NCBI GenBank assembly: GCA_045646145.1
Contig: JAZRKE010000037.1
Location: forward strand, 20,728 to 84,727
Direction of reading: 5' to 3'
Origin: SIG565 sp045646145
Lineage (GTDB): Bacteria > Bacillota > Clostridia > Oscillospirales > Acutalibacteraceae
DNA: 64,000 nt
The notes below the pieces were generated by a model that ran no database searches, was not told where the DNA came from, and was given only the letters and a program-made list of their open reading frames with translations. Numbering within the stretch: position 1 is the stretch's first letter; every line of letters begins with the position of its first letter. Below, piece after piece: positions 18,008 through 25,427 of this stretch. The translations under genes were made by a program, and so were the position numbers.

Positions 18008-19174
18008 GTGTCAAATGCTTATGAGAAAATAAGTTACGGTCTGTTCATTTTAACTGCTAAAAACGGTGTTAAGGATAACGGCTGTATTATAAATACCGTA
18101 ATTCAGGCTTCTTCAAGCCCTGAAAACCTTACGTTTGCCGTTAATAAAGCAAATTTCACACACGATTTATTACTTTTAAGCCCTAATTTTACTGTGTCGG
18201 TAATAAGTGAAAAGGCAGATTTTGGGCTTTTTGAACATTTTGGATTTCACTCGGGCAGAGAAACGGATAAATTTGCGGATTTCGATGCAACTCTCAGAAC
18301 CTCAAATGGTACATTTGCTGTAACACGGGGCACAAATTCCTATATTAGCGGTACTGTATCTAAAACGGTTGACCTCGGCTCACACACCCTCTTTATTGCC
18401 AATGTGGCAGAAAAAGTAGTTTTGAATGATGATAAAAGCGCAACCTACTCTTTTTACCACACGAATATAAAACCGAAATCTCAAAACCAAAATAAAAATG
18501 GGACGGTCTGGCGCTGTAAAATATGCGGATATGAATATGTAGGGGAGAATCTTCCCGAAGATTTCATTTGTCCGCTATGTAAGCACCCCGCGTCCGATTT
18601 TAAAAAAATAGAAATTAAAGGAGAAACAACTATGGTAGAGAACAAATATGCTGGTACAAAAACTGAAAAAAATCTTTGGGAAGCGTTTGCAGGTGAATCA
18701 CAGGCAAGAAACAAGTACACCTATTTTGCTTCAGTTGCAAAGAAACAGGGCTTTGAGCAGATAGCCGCCCTCTTCCTTAAAACTGCAGATAATGAAAAGG
18801 AACACGCAAAGCTGTGGTTTAAACACTTAGGCGCGTTAGGTGATACCGCCGAAAATTTAGGTCATGCAGCTGACGGAGAGAACTTCGAATGGACTGATAT
18901 GTATGACCGTATGGCTAAAGAGGCTGACGAAGAGGGCTTCCACGACCTCGCCGAGCAGTTCAGAGGTGTTGCTAAAATTGAAAAAGAGCACGAGGAGCGC
19001 TACAGAGCTCTGCTTTCAAATGTTGAAACCCAAAAGGTATTTGAAAAGAGTGAGGTTAAGGTTTGGGAGTGCCGCAACTGCGGTCATATCGCTGTTGGCT
19101 TAAAGGCACCTGAGGTTTGCCCTGTATGCGTTCATCCGCAGGCTCACTTCGAACTCAGAGCACAGAATTATTAA
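18008..19174 (+). CDS. Flavin reductase - rubredoxin - rubrerythrin fusion
   Basis: A 388-residue three-part oxidative-stress protein. Residues 1 to about 155 match the FMN-binding flavin reductase domain of high-molecular-weight rubredoxin (SYGLFILTAKNG...). A rubredoxin follows (CKICGYEY...CPLCKHPASDF). From about residue 208 comes a full rubrerythrin: a ferritin-like diiron domain (GESQARNKYTYFA, NEKEHAKLW, KIEKEHEERY) and a second rubredoxin (CRNCG...CPVC). It should pass electrons from NAD(P)H via FMN to peroxide or oxygen. GTG 18008 has AGAGGTG at good spacing; GTG 17999 overlaps that site. Before the rubrerythrin part, AAAGGAG precedes an in-frame ATG at 18632, so a separate rubrerythrin may also be made. 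Confidence 0.9.
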   Translation: MSNAYEKISYGLFILTAKNGVKDNGCIINTVIQASSSPENLTFAVNKANFTHDLLLLSPNFTVSVISEKADFGLFEHFGFHSGRETDKFADFDATLRTSNGTFAVTRGTNSYISGTVSKTVDLGSHTLFIANVAEKVVLNDDKSATYSFYHTNIKPKSQNQNKNGTVWRCKICGYEYVGENLPEDFICPLCKHPASDFKKIEIKGETTMVENKYAGTKTEKNLWEAFAGESQARNKYTYFASVAKKQGFEQIAALFLKTADNEKEHAKLWFKHLGALGDTAENLGHAADGENFEWTDMYDRMAKEADEEGFHDLAEQFRGVAKIEKEHEERYRALLSNVETQKVFEKSEVKVWECRNCGHIAVGLKAPEVCPVCVHPQAHFELRAQNY

Positions 19175-19196
19175 TAAAATAATTTATTAAACAACT

Positions 19197-19232
19197 TAAG
19201 AAGATGCACGAAATATCGTGCATCTTCTTTTA
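19197..19232 (+). terminator. Intrinsic terminator
   Basis: AAGAAGATGCACGA pairs with TCGTGCATCTTCTT and is followed by TTTAGTT. It ends the rubrerythrin-fusion transcript. Confidence 0.85.
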
Positions 19233-19435
19233 GTTATATTCCGACTATGTCGGAGTGATATTATTGCCTTTTGGCAATAGTTATATTGAAACCTTTCGGT
19301 TTCAGTGATATTTTATTTGCCGCCAAAACTCGCGAAGCGAATACCACTCGGCGTAAGCCCGAATAACACTGCGAAGCAATATAACTCGCCTTTGGGCGAA
19401 TAAAACTGCGAGACTTCATTTAAGGGAAGTCTCGC
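19233..19435 (-). repeat. Mini-hairpin array, copy 1
   Basis: No gene is seen here. The stretch is a string of short perfect hairpins (CCGAC/GTCGG, ATTGCC/GGCAAT, GAAACC/GGTTTC and others) joined by near-constant linkers AGTGATATT or AGTTATATT. Read on the minus strand it starts with the GCGAGACTTCCCTTA hairpin and matches copy 2 at 26066-26275. Stems vary but remain self-complementary. It lacks CRISPR features because spacers are constant and the hairpins vary. Confidence 0.8.
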
Positions 19436-19442
19436 TACCGCA

Positions 19443-19471
19443 TTGACTTTTTTACTTATTTGCAGTAAAAT
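19443..19471 (+). promoter_or_regulatory. Probable promoter of the zinc ABC transporter operon
   Basis: TTGACT (19443-19448) and TAAAAT (19466-19471) with a 17-base spacer, 30 bases before the start codon. I see no clear Zur box. Confidence 0.6.
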
Positions 19472-19500
19472 TATTTATCATATAAAAAGGGGGCGAAGCT

Positions 19501-20433
19501 ATGAAAAAGCTTAATATTTTGTTATGCATTTTAATCGCTTTCTGCCTCGTTTTTTCGGGTTGTACAAGCGGTACTTCAAAAAAGGATAAATTGCAAATTA
19601 CCGCAACCAATTTTGCCGAGTACGATTTCGCGCGTGCGGTAGCAGGGGATAAGGCAGATGTAAAAATGCTTATTCCCGCAGGTCGCGATATTCATTCCTT
19701 CGAGCCGACGGCGAGTGATATTGTGAACATTGAAAATTCCGATTTATTTTTATATATCGGCGGTGAGTCGGATAGCTTTGTTGAGCGTATTTTGGGCTCC
19801 CTCCAAAATGAAAAACTTAAAACGCTTAAAATGAGCGATTATGTAAGCCTTTGTGCCGAGCACAAGCATAATGAATCGGAGCAGCACCATCACCATACCG
19901 AAGATGAATATGATGAGCATATATGGTTATCTCCTGAGAATGCCGAAAAAATGATTTTGGCAATTAAAAACGCACTTTGTGAAATTGATGAGGGAAGTGC
20001 TCCCTATTACACCGAAAATGCCGATAAATATATTGCCGAAATTAAGGAAGAATCAAATAAAACGGTTAGTACTATAAACAATGCAAGGGTAAAGAAAATA
20101 GCGGTTGCCGACCGAAATCCCTACCGATATTTTACCGAGTATTACGGGCTTAATATAACCGCCGCATTTGCCGCCTGCAGTGAGGATACCGATGCTGATT
20201 TGCATACTGTACTAAAACTTATCGAAACCGTTAATAAAGAAAATTTGTCGGCGGTATATGTAACCGAAATGGGCAACCGCGATTTAGCTGAAACGGTTAA
20301 AGAAAATACAGGCGCTAAAATACTAACCCTTCACTCATACCATAATATTTCGTCTGAGGATTTTGAGAATAATGTAACCTATGTGGATTTAATGAAGCAA
20401 AACCGCAAATCGCTATCGGAGGGACTAAACTGA
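19501..20433 (+). CDS. znuA: Zinc/manganese ABC transporter substrate-binding lipoprotein
   Basis: A 310-residue cluster A-I (ZnuA/TroA) binding protein. The N-terminus is a lipoprotein signal with LVFSGC, the modified Cys being residue 21. A His/acid-rich loop (HKHNESEQHHHHTEDEYDEH) precedes the HIWLSPENA metal-ligand segment; such loops are typical of zinc-specific members. Other features are GRDIHSFEPTASD and the C-terminal THSYH-like metal region (LHSYHNI). GGGGGC precedes the ATG. It overlaps znuC by one base in an operon with permease and ATPase. Confidence 0.9.
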   Translation: MKKLNILLCILIAFCLVFSGCTSGTSKKDKLQITATNFAEYDFARAVAGDKADVKMLIPAGRDIHSFEPTASDIVNIENSDLFLYIGGESDSFVERILGSLQNEKLKTLKMSDYVSLCAEHKHNESEQHHHHTEDEYDEHIWLSPENAEKMILAIKNALCEIDEGSAPYYTENADKYIAEIKEESNKTVSTINNARVKKIAVADRNPYRYFTEYYGLNITAAFAACSEDTDADLHTVLKLIETVNKENLSAVYVTEMGNRDLAETVKENTGAKILTLHSYHNISSEDFENNVTYVDLMKQNRKSLSEGLN

Positions 20434-21143
20434 TGGAACTTATAAAGGCTGACAAAATAACCAAGAAATATTCGGGCAACACGGTGCTTAATAATATCAG
20501 CTTTAGTGTAAATAAAGGCGAGTTTTTCCATATTTTAGGTGAAAACGGTAGCGGCAAAACAACCCTGATGCGCGTTATTTTAGGTCTTACGGAAGTCAGT
20601 TCAGGTGAGATTACCTATTCAAATATGCGAAAAAATGAAATCGGCTATCTGCCGCAATTAAGCGATATTCAGCCCGATTTCCCCGCAAATGTATCCGAGG
20701 TTGTGCTCTCGGGCTTTTTGAACCGCAAAATCATTCTGCCGTTTTTCACTGCCGAGCAAAAAAGTAAGGCCGTAGAGATTATGGAAAAACTGCATATTGC
20801 AGAATTTAAAAATAAACCCTTTGCCACACTTTCAGGCGGTCAGCGCCAGAGGGTGCTATTAGCCAGAGCGCTGTGCGCTAGCAGTGGCGTTCTGCTTCTC
20901 GATGAGCCACTAACGGCTCTCGACCCCGTTGCCGCCGCAGGCTTTTTCGAAATACTCGACGATTTAAAGGCGCAGGGCTACACGCTTATTATGATTTCGC
21001 ACGATATCCACTGCGCCATTAAGTATGCCGATAAAATTCTGCACCTCGGTAAAAAAGAGGTCTTTTACGGCGACGCAAAGGATTACCCCAATTCTCATTT
21101 GGGTAAGCATATGTTAGAGGAGGGACACCATCATAATGACTGA
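20433..21143 (+). CDS. znuC: Zinc/manganese ABC transporter ATP-binding protein
   Basis: A 236-residue ABC ATPase that powers metal import. Walker A GENGSGKTT, Q-loop LPQLSD, signature LSGGQRQRVLLARAL, Walker B LLLDEP and switch histidine ISHDIH are all present. Its start overlaps the znuA stop and its end overlaps the permease gene by eight bases, so the three are translated together. Confidence 0.93.
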   Translation: MELIKADKITKKYSGNTVLNNISFSVNKGEFFHILGENGSGKTTLMRVILGLTEVSSGEITYSNMRKNEIGYLPQLSDIQPDFPANVSEVVLSGFLNRKIILPFFTAEQKSKAVEIMEKLHIAEFKNKPFATLSGGQRQRVLLARALCASSGVLLLDEPLTALDPVAAAGFFEILDDLKAQGYTLIMISHDIHCAIKYADKILHLGKKEVFYGDAKDYPNSHLGKHMLEEGHHHND

Positions 21144-21951
21144 TTTTTTCTCCCTTTTTAAATATGATTTCTTTGTGAGTGCGCTGATAATAGGCACACT
21201 TGTATCGGTTTGCGCCGCACTTTTAGGTGTGAGTCTTGTGCTTAAAAGATATTCTATGATAGGCGATGGGCTTTCCCATGTCGGATTCGGAGCGAGTGCC
21301 GTAGCCTTAGCTTTCGGTGTCGCACCGCTTTATATTGCAATTCCTGCCGTGCTTGCCGCCGCGTTTTTGCTACTAAAACTCGGCAAAAACACCTCCATTA
21401 AGGGCGATGCCGCAACGGCGCTCTTTGCAAGTTCAGCGCTAGCTATCGGATATACCGCTGCAAAACTCACAAGCGGTGGAAATATTGATATAAGCAATTA
21501 TATGTTCGGCAGTATCTATACTCTCGATCGTGAGGATTTGATAATAACAGTAGTTGTAGCTTTAATAGTGCTTACTCTTTATGCGCTTTTCTATAATAAG
21601 CTTTTTTCGGTTACCTTCGATGAGGATTTTGCTAAAGCAACGGGCATTAAAACTCACCTTTATAATTCGCTGCTTGCCTGCCTTACTGCCGTTACGGTGG
21701 TTATAGGTATGCGTATGATGGGAACACTGCTTATCTCCGCACTTATAATTTTCCCTGTACTCTCGGCTATGCGACTTGCCCGAAGCTATAAATCGGTAAT
21801 AATAACGGCGGTTATAGTGGCGCTCCTGGGCTTTTTCGGCGGACTTGTTTTATCCGTATTATTACAAACTTCACCGGGGTCAAGCGTAGTAATAGTAAAT
21901 TTGATAATATTTCTGATTTGTTCACTTTTTAGGTTACTTTTTAAAAAATAA
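21136..21951 (+). CDS. znuB: Zinc/manganese ABC transporter permease
   Basis: A 271-residue integral membrane permease of the ZnuB/TroCD family with seven to nine hydrophobic segments. The family features are SMIGDGLSHVGFGASAVALA after the second helix and MRMMGTLLISALIIFPVLSA late in the protein. It forms the channel for the znuA-like lipoprotein and znuC-like ATPase and is the last gene of the operon. Confidence 0.93.
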   Translation: MTDFFSLFKYDFFVSALIIGTLVSVCAALLGVSLVLKRYSMIGDGLSHVGFGASAVALAFGVAPLYIAIPAVLAAAFLLLKLGKNTSIKGDAATALFASSALAIGYTAAKLTSGGNIDISNYMFGSIYTLDREDLIITVVVALIVLTLYALFYNKLFSVTFDEDFAKATGIKTHLYNSLLACLTAVTVVIGMRMMGTLLISALIIFPVLSAMRLARSYKSVIITAVIVALLGFFGGLVLSVLLQTSPGSSVVIVNLIIFLICSLFRLLFKK

Positions 21952-21967
21952 GTAGGGTCTTTGTAGG

Positions 21968-22072
21968 TGTATATCCCATATTCGAAATGTGGCATACACT
22001 AAGCTCGGATTAAAAACTGTGTTTTTCAGAGATTAGTGAAGAGCGAAAAGTGAAGAGTGAAAAGTGAAAAAG
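21968..22072. repeat. Intergenic hairpin and short GTGAAGAG/GTGAAAA repeats
   Basis: GTGTAT (from 21968) pairs with ATACAC, with further pairing inside around CGA. Then follow tandem variants of AGTGAAGAGTGAAAAG (about 22034-22072). The same GTGAAAAGTGAAGAG motif appears in the prophage near 45577. No gene is seen between 21952 and 22427. Confidence 0.5.
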
Positions 22073-22073
22073 T

Positions 22074-22104
22074 AAAATCCCCATTCTTACGAATGAGGAT
22101 TTTT
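22074..22104 (-). terminator. Terminator following tRNA-fMet fragment A
   Basis: AAAATCC plus CATTC pair with GAATG plus GGATTTT around TTAC. On the minus strand it directly follows the truncated tRNA 3' end, as the real terminator follows the intact tRNA gene. Confidence 0.75.
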
Positions 22105-22128
22105 GGTTGCGGGAGCCGGATTTGAACC
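22104..22128 (-). other. Truncated 3' end of tRNA-fMet, copy A
   Basis: All 25 bases match the T-arm, acceptor and CCA end of the intact tRNA-fMet gene at 24913-24989. The rest of the tRNA is missing. Such isolated 3' ends are the usual footprints of elements that integrate into tRNA genes. Confidence 0.85.
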
Positions 22129-22300
22129 ATTTCGCACAAACTTCGTTTGTTTGCACTCTTGGCTCGTGCCCGAACACACGCTCACTTGGAGCGCGGAGTG
22201 TTGTTCGACCGCTGCGCTTCGTTATGCTCGCTTCATCTCCCACCGGGAGCGCTCGCAACCTCACTCCGGGAACCCGTTCGGTCGTCGGTTTAAAATTCAA
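22129..22300 (-). repeat. Structured tRNA-linked repeat, copy A
   Basis: It directly abuts tRNA fragment A. A variable hairpin (CAAAC/GTTTG) comes first, then a framework shared with copies B, C and prophage copy D. The 91 bp at 22170-22260 align without gaps to the reverse complement of 45455-45545, with about 11 differences by eye. The stem here is CTCCC-ACC-GGGAG, against CTCGC/GCGAG in the other copies. Confidence 0.75.
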
Positions 22301-22312
22301 ACTCATAACAAG

Positions 22313-22351
22313 AAAAATCTCAGTCACCCAAGAGGGTAACTGAGATTTTTT
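22313..22351 (-). terminator. Terminator of the S23 two-gene operon
   Basis: AAAAATCTCAGT pairs with ACTGAGATTTTT, extended by ACCC/GGGT. It lies 77 bases past the stop of the 47-residue gene on the minus strand. Confidence 0.75.
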
Positions 22352-22427
22352 GGCAAGTTGCACCGATCTAGATATCATATTATTCTTCGTCGATCCGCTT
22401 TATTCTTTCGCCTTTATTATTAACATA

Positions 22428-22571
22428 TCAATCATCAACAATTGTTTGAAACCCGCCGCCAAAGGTCCAACCGTTATTTTCTACGAACTCAATAAATTTA
22501 TCTATAACAAAGTCTGTCTCGACATTTTCAGGTATTTCAATACAACCGTTTATTTCTACTAATTTATTCAT
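22428..22571 (-). CDS. 47-residue small acidic protein coupled to an S23 protein
   Basis: ATG at 22571 (MNKLVEINGCIEIPENV...) has AAAGGAG eight bases upstream. The start overlaps the stop of the four-helix-bundle gene (ATGA), so the two are coupled. The protein is acidic and ends WTFGGGFQTIVDD. I do not know a function; the coupling suggests it works with the S23 protein. Confidence 0.75.
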   Translation of the reverse strand: MNKLVEINGCIEIPENVETDFVIDKFIEFVENNGWTFGGGFQTIVDD

Positions 22572-22921
22572 TTCATATTCTCCTTTGCGGTGCGACAAGA
22601 TGCAACAAGCATTACACGAATAGCGGCGCATTTGTCAGAAAGAGATTTGAACTGCAAATCGTCAATATAATTTGTTCTATGTAAAAGTTCAAGCCAATAA
22701 CCCGTTTCACTTGCTTCTTTCAGAGCGATTTCAAGTTTGGAAATAAAATCTTTCTTACCCTGGGCATAATTTGCCTCATGAATATTTGCACCGATAGAAG
22801 TTCCGCTACGACCAATTTGGTTTGAAATAACAGTTTCGTGTTTTGATTTTAAGTATTTAACAAGTTCAACAATCTCAACAGCAAAGTCCATAGATAGTGT
22901 TCTGAGTTTTGATTCTGACAT
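22568..22921 (-). CDS. Four-helix-bundle protein, S23 / 23S rRNA intervening-sequence family
   Basis: A 117-residue all-helical protein. LSMDFAVEIVELVKYLKSK, the family hallmark QIGRSGTSIGANIHEANYAQ, FISKLEIALKEASETGYWL and LSDKCAAIRVMLVASCRTAKEN match the S23 (bacterial IVP) family, which is structurally related to Avd of diversity-generating retroelements. These basic bundle proteins are thought to bind nucleic acid. Start 22921 has AGGTG six bases upstream. It lies directly downstream of a mini-hairpin array inside a cassette bounded by tRNA-fMet 3' fragments. Confidence 0.9.
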   Translation of the reverse strand: MSESKLRTLSMDFAVEIVELVKYLKSKHETVISNQIGRSGTSIGANIHEANYAQGKKDFISKLEIALKEASETGYWLELLHRTNYIDDLQFKSLSDKCAAIRVMLVASCRTAKENMK

Positions 22922-22963
22922 TTTTAGCACCTACTTTCTGAATTCAGTTTATCATAAAATTTA

Positions 22964-23147
22964 AAGAAAGTAAAGTGATGTATGCCCTAACGGGCAAATG
23001 ATGTTGTGCTCACGCACAGTGATGTTACTCACTTTGTTCGCAGTGATGTGACGTGTTCCGATTAACTTGCCGAAGGCAAACATCACAGCCGAAGGTAACA
23101 TCACTCCGCAAGGTGCATCACGTTCCGCGAAGCGGAACACATCGTTC
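22964..23147. repeat. Mini-hairpin array, variant with TGATGT linkers
   Basis: No gene is seen. Short hairpins such as GCCCTAACGGGC, GTGCTCACGCAC, TTGCCGAAGGCAA and TTCCGCGAAGCGGAA are separated by GTGATGT or its complement ACATCAC. The design is the same as in the arrays at 19233 and 26066, but the linker differs. It lies directly upstream of the S23 gene. Confidence 0.7.
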
Positions 23148-23187
23148 CAAAAAAATTCCCAAGTCTTTCGACTTGGGAATTTTTTTT
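23148..23187 (-). terminator. Terminator following tRNA-fMet fragment B
   Basis: AATTCCCAAGTC pairs with GACTTGGGAATT around TTTC, with long A and T tracts. It follows the tRNA 3' fragment on the minus strand. Confidence 0.8.
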
Positions 23188-23212
23188 GGTTGCGGGAGCC
23201 GGATTTGAACCG
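23187..23212 (-). other. Truncated 3' end of tRNA-fMet, copy B
   Basis: 26 bases are identical to the 3' end (T-arm to CCA) of the intact tRNA-fMet gene at 24913-24989. The remainder is absent. Confidence 0.85.
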
Positions 23213-23524
23213 TTTCGCGCAAAGGCAAAGCCTTTGCTTGCACTCTTGCGGTGCCCGACATTTTCTCGGGCGTCGGTACACGCCCTCGTCTCTGTCGACC
23301 GCTGCGCTTATATGATATATTTTTCATCTTATCCAAGCCGAGCCCGCCTTGTGGTACCCGAAAGTTGTGGTCGGCTTGGAGCGCCTACAACTTTCGACCA
23401 CTACGGAATTTGCCGTACTTCTTCATCTCGCACCGCGAGCGAAGCACGGCAAATCCCAACGAGCAACGCTCGTCGGTCTCATAATCTGAAATTATCAATA
23501 CAAAATTCAGTTTCATAGCCAAAA
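23213..23524 (-). repeat. Structured tRNA-linked repeat, copy B
   Basis: It abuts tRNA fragment B with a variable hairpin (AAAGGC/GCCTTT) in the position held by other stems in copies A and C. Bases 23328-23524 (197 bp) match 24683-24879 with only three differences seen by eye. It contains the CTCGC-ACC-GCGAG hairpin. Open frames here are translations of repeat and tRNA sequence, not genes. Confidence 0.85.
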
Positions 23525-23529
23525 GATAT

Positions 23530-24405
23530 CTATTTAATTTTTGCATACAACATCTCAAAGAAAGCAGTATTTTCATTGACGATCCTGTTTGGCAAAATCA
23601 AAGTAAAGAAATCATCGCATTTAAGGCGCCATAAACAAAAAACAGATTTTTTGCGTCTCATAGAGTCGTATTCCAATTCCAAATCTGTGTGACGCAAACG
23701 AACAACCAAAAGGTCCTCAAAAATCAGCATTTGTAATATTCCTTGATGATTCTTTATGTATCCATCCAAAGTGTCGAAAAATGAAAATTTGCTCAACACA
23801 AAACACAATATAGCAAAGAAGCCTGCCACAAATAACAGCCAAACATTCCAAAGCATAGCAGCCATCAATAAAAACGTGGTTATGGCAACAATAAACACAA
23901 TCATTCTTTCACCAAAAAGATAATCAAACCATAACAACTGCTTTAATTCCCTGTCGGTAAGTGAAAAAGATATTTGCCAAAGCGGTTGTTTGTTTGATTT
24001 GTATCTTTCATCAATATCTTCTTCTGGATAAGAAATCGGCGCATTGACCGAAAATCGCCATCGACAGCGCCTTTTCAAGAATGTTACAATATCGTATAGT
24101 TCCGTATTGTGTTTTTCATTTTTCCCAACAGAAATGGAAATATAAAGTTCTTCCTTTAAGTAAAGGATAATTCCGTCTTCGAACACTTCTACGCTTTGAA
24201 TATCTTTGTATAAGAACGCCCTCTTCATATTTAGATGAGAACAAACGAAGTTTTCATATGTGAATTTTAAAGAGCAATATTCATTCTGTTTTAACTGAAA
24301 CAAGGGCGAAAAGGTGTCATTTATATGCTTTGTCATTGAATTTTGGTTTTCAAAAGAAACGCGGATGCGAAAACACACGTTTTTATCGTTGTAATATAAA
24401 CCCAT
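23530..24405 (-). CDS. Membrane-associated hypothetical protein (cassette cargo)
   Basis: A 291-residue protein. About 175 N-terminal residues look soluble and beta-rich. Two adjacent membrane helices lie near residues 190-235, and a second soluble part ends NTAFFEMLYAKIK. The layout resembles YcxB-like membrane proteins, but I cannot name a family with confidence. Start 24405 (MGLYYNDKN) has GGCGGTGA upstream; the longer frame to 24459 lacks a site. It is the only gene between tRNA-fMet fragments B and C. Translation is ordinary in codon use and shows no truncation. Confidence 0.7.
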   Translation of the reverse strand: MGLYYNDKNVCFRIRVSFENQNSMTKHINDTFSPLFQLKQNEYCSLKFTYENFVCSHLNMKRAFLYKDIQSVEVFEDGIILYLKEELYISISVGKNEKHNTELYDIVTFLKRRCRWRFSVNAPISYPEEDIDERYKSNKQPLWQISFSLTDRELKQLLWFDYLFGERMIVFIVAITTFLLMAAMLWNVWLLFVAGFFAILCFVLSKFSFFDTLDGYIKNHQGILQMLIFEDLLVVRLRHTDLELEYDSMRRKKSVFCLWRLKCDDFFTLILPNRIVNENTAFFEMLYAKIK

Positions 24406-24537
24406 TAAATCACCGCCTTTTGTAATTTTAATTGTATCATAACAAGCCAAAAAACACAATGAATTTAGTTCAAGTCCTCCCCGAAAGCTGTTTTCGGCAT
24501 AGGATATCTATTAATTTCCACTTGTAAAATTGGTAAG

Positions 24538-24599
24538 AAAAAAGTCCGAAACCGTTGTGGTTTCGGGGTTTTTCGCACCGATATTTAAATCGGTTCGCA
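24538..24599 (-). terminator. Hairpins following tRNA-fMet fragment C
   Basis: CCGAAACC and GGTTTCGG pair and are followed by a T-run. A second hairpin ACCGAT/ATCGGT at about 24577-24594 lies between it and the tRNA fragment. Confidence 0.6.
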
Positions 24600-24603
24600 T
24601 TGT

Positions 24604-24620
24604 TGGTTGCGGGAGCCGGA
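24604..24620 (-). other. Truncated 3' end of tRNA-fMet, copy C (most degenerate)
   Basis: 17 bases match the acceptor and CCA end of the intact tRNA-fMet; the next bases (GCCCACCG) diverge from the T-arm. Confidence 0.7.
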
Positions 24621-24879
24621 GCCCACCGTTTCGCGCGGCGTTGCCGCTTGTACTTTTGCGGTCAAATTAATATAGTAATTTACTTATCCAAGCCGAGCCC
24701 GCCTTGTGGTACCCGAAAGTTGTGGACGGCTTGGAGCGCCTACAACTTTCGACCACTACGGAATTTGCCGCACTTCTGCATCTCGCACCGCGAGCGAAGC
24801 ACGGCAAATCCCAACGAGCAACGCTCGTCGGTCTCATAATCTGAAATTATCAATACAAAATTCAGTTTCATAGCCAAAA
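24621..24879 (-). repeat. Structured tRNA-linked repeat, copy C
   Basis: It starts with another variable hairpin (GCGGC/GCCGC around GTT), then an AT-rich stretch, then the 197-bp block (24683-24879) nearly identical to copy B. It directly follows the terminator of the intact tRNA-fMet gene on the minus strand. No gene is seen. Confidence 0.85.
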
Positions 24880-24912
24880 AGAAAAACCATCCACAAGGGA
24901 TGGTTTTCTTTT
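24880..24912 (-). terminator. Terminator of the tRNA-fMet gene
   Basis: AAAACCATCC pairs with GGATGGTTTT around a short loop, ending in a T-run, immediately after the CCA end on the minus strand. Confidence 0.85.
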
Positions 24913-24989
<77 letters not shown>

Positions 24990-25021
24990 ATATTTTAGGC
25001 ACTTTTCTTCGGTGCCTAATT

Positions 25022-25050
25022 ATTATACTACATATATTATGCATTTGCAA
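25022..25050 (-). promoter_or_regulatory. Promoter of tRNA-fMet
   Basis: On the minus strand TTGCAA (25045-25050) and TATAAT (25022-25027) are 17 bases apart, upstream of the tRNA. A short leader hairpin (TAGGCAC/GTGCCTA) lies between them and the tRNA. Confidence 0.75.
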
Positions 25051-25086
25051 GTGTTTTTTATGCTTTTTTTAAAATAATTAATTTTA

Positions 25087-25136
25087 TTGACAAAGGCGGG
25101 GGGGTATGGTATAATACGTTTAACAATTAAGTTAAA
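25087..25136 (+). promoter_or_regulatory. Promoter and operator of the sdpR-sdpI pair
   Basis: TTGACA (25087-25092), a 17-base G-rich spacer and TATAAT (25110-25115) form a consensus promoter. Just downstream TTTAAC and GTTAAA (25119-25136) form an inverted repeat around AATTAA, placed for repression by the ArsR-type product of the first gene. Confidence 0.8.
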
Positions 25137-25154
25137 TGTTAAGGGATGGCGATT

Positions 25155-25427
25155 ATGGGAATTCAAAATACACTAAAGGCGATATCCGACCCGGTGCGTC
25201 GGGAGATACTTAATATGTTAAAGTCAGGACAGATGACGGCGGGGGATATATCCGATAAATTTGACATTACAGCCGCGGCAATATCGAGGCATCTATCGGT
25301 GCTGAAAGAAGCCGACCTTGTTCGAGATAAGAGGGAAGGCAAGTTTATTATATATGAGCTTAATACCTCGGTGCTTGAAGAAATTATGCTCTGGGTACAC
25401 GCGCTAAAAGGAGAAAGCAATGATTAA
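25155..25427 (+). CDS. sdpR: ArsR-family autorepressor, SdpR-like
   Basis: A 90-residue winged-helix protein: IQNTLKAISDPVRREILNML, then AGDISDKFDITAAAISRHLS as the recognition region and KREGKFIIYELN as the wing. Length and the next gene match SdpR, which represses the sdpRI operon until SdpI sequesters it at the membrane. ATG 25155 is at proper spacing from AAGGGA; ATG 25146 overlaps that site. It overlaps sdpI by eight bases. Confidence 0.85.
   Translation: MGIQNTLKAISDPVRREILNMLKSGQMTAGDISDKFDITAAAISRHLSVLKEADLVRDKREGKFIIYELNTSVLEEIMLWVHALKGESND

Noticed and set aside
19233..19435. CRISPR array
   Set aside because: The repeated part is a short linker and the variable parts are all palindromes. 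Unit length is irregular and no cas genes are present.
22103..22343. Open frames starting MVAGAGFEP or similar over the tRNA-fMet fragment and repeat A
   Set aside because: They are translations of the tRNA 3' end and structured repeat; no ribosome site and no protein-like conservation is expected.
23461..23500. An anticodon-arm-like stretch (GCTCGTCGG, CTCATAA) at the far end of repeats B and C
   Set aside because: It resembles the tRNA-fMet anticodon region in the opposite orientation, but copy A differs there and the stem does not pair; chance similarity cannot be excluded.
23186..23518. Overlapping open frames across repeat B
   Set aside because: Same cause as at copy A: tRNA fragment plus repeat sequence read as protein.
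24555..24839. Open frame across repeat C
   Set aside because: It reads through a tRNA fragment and hairpins; parts are the same as the frame in repeat B because the DNA is duplicated.
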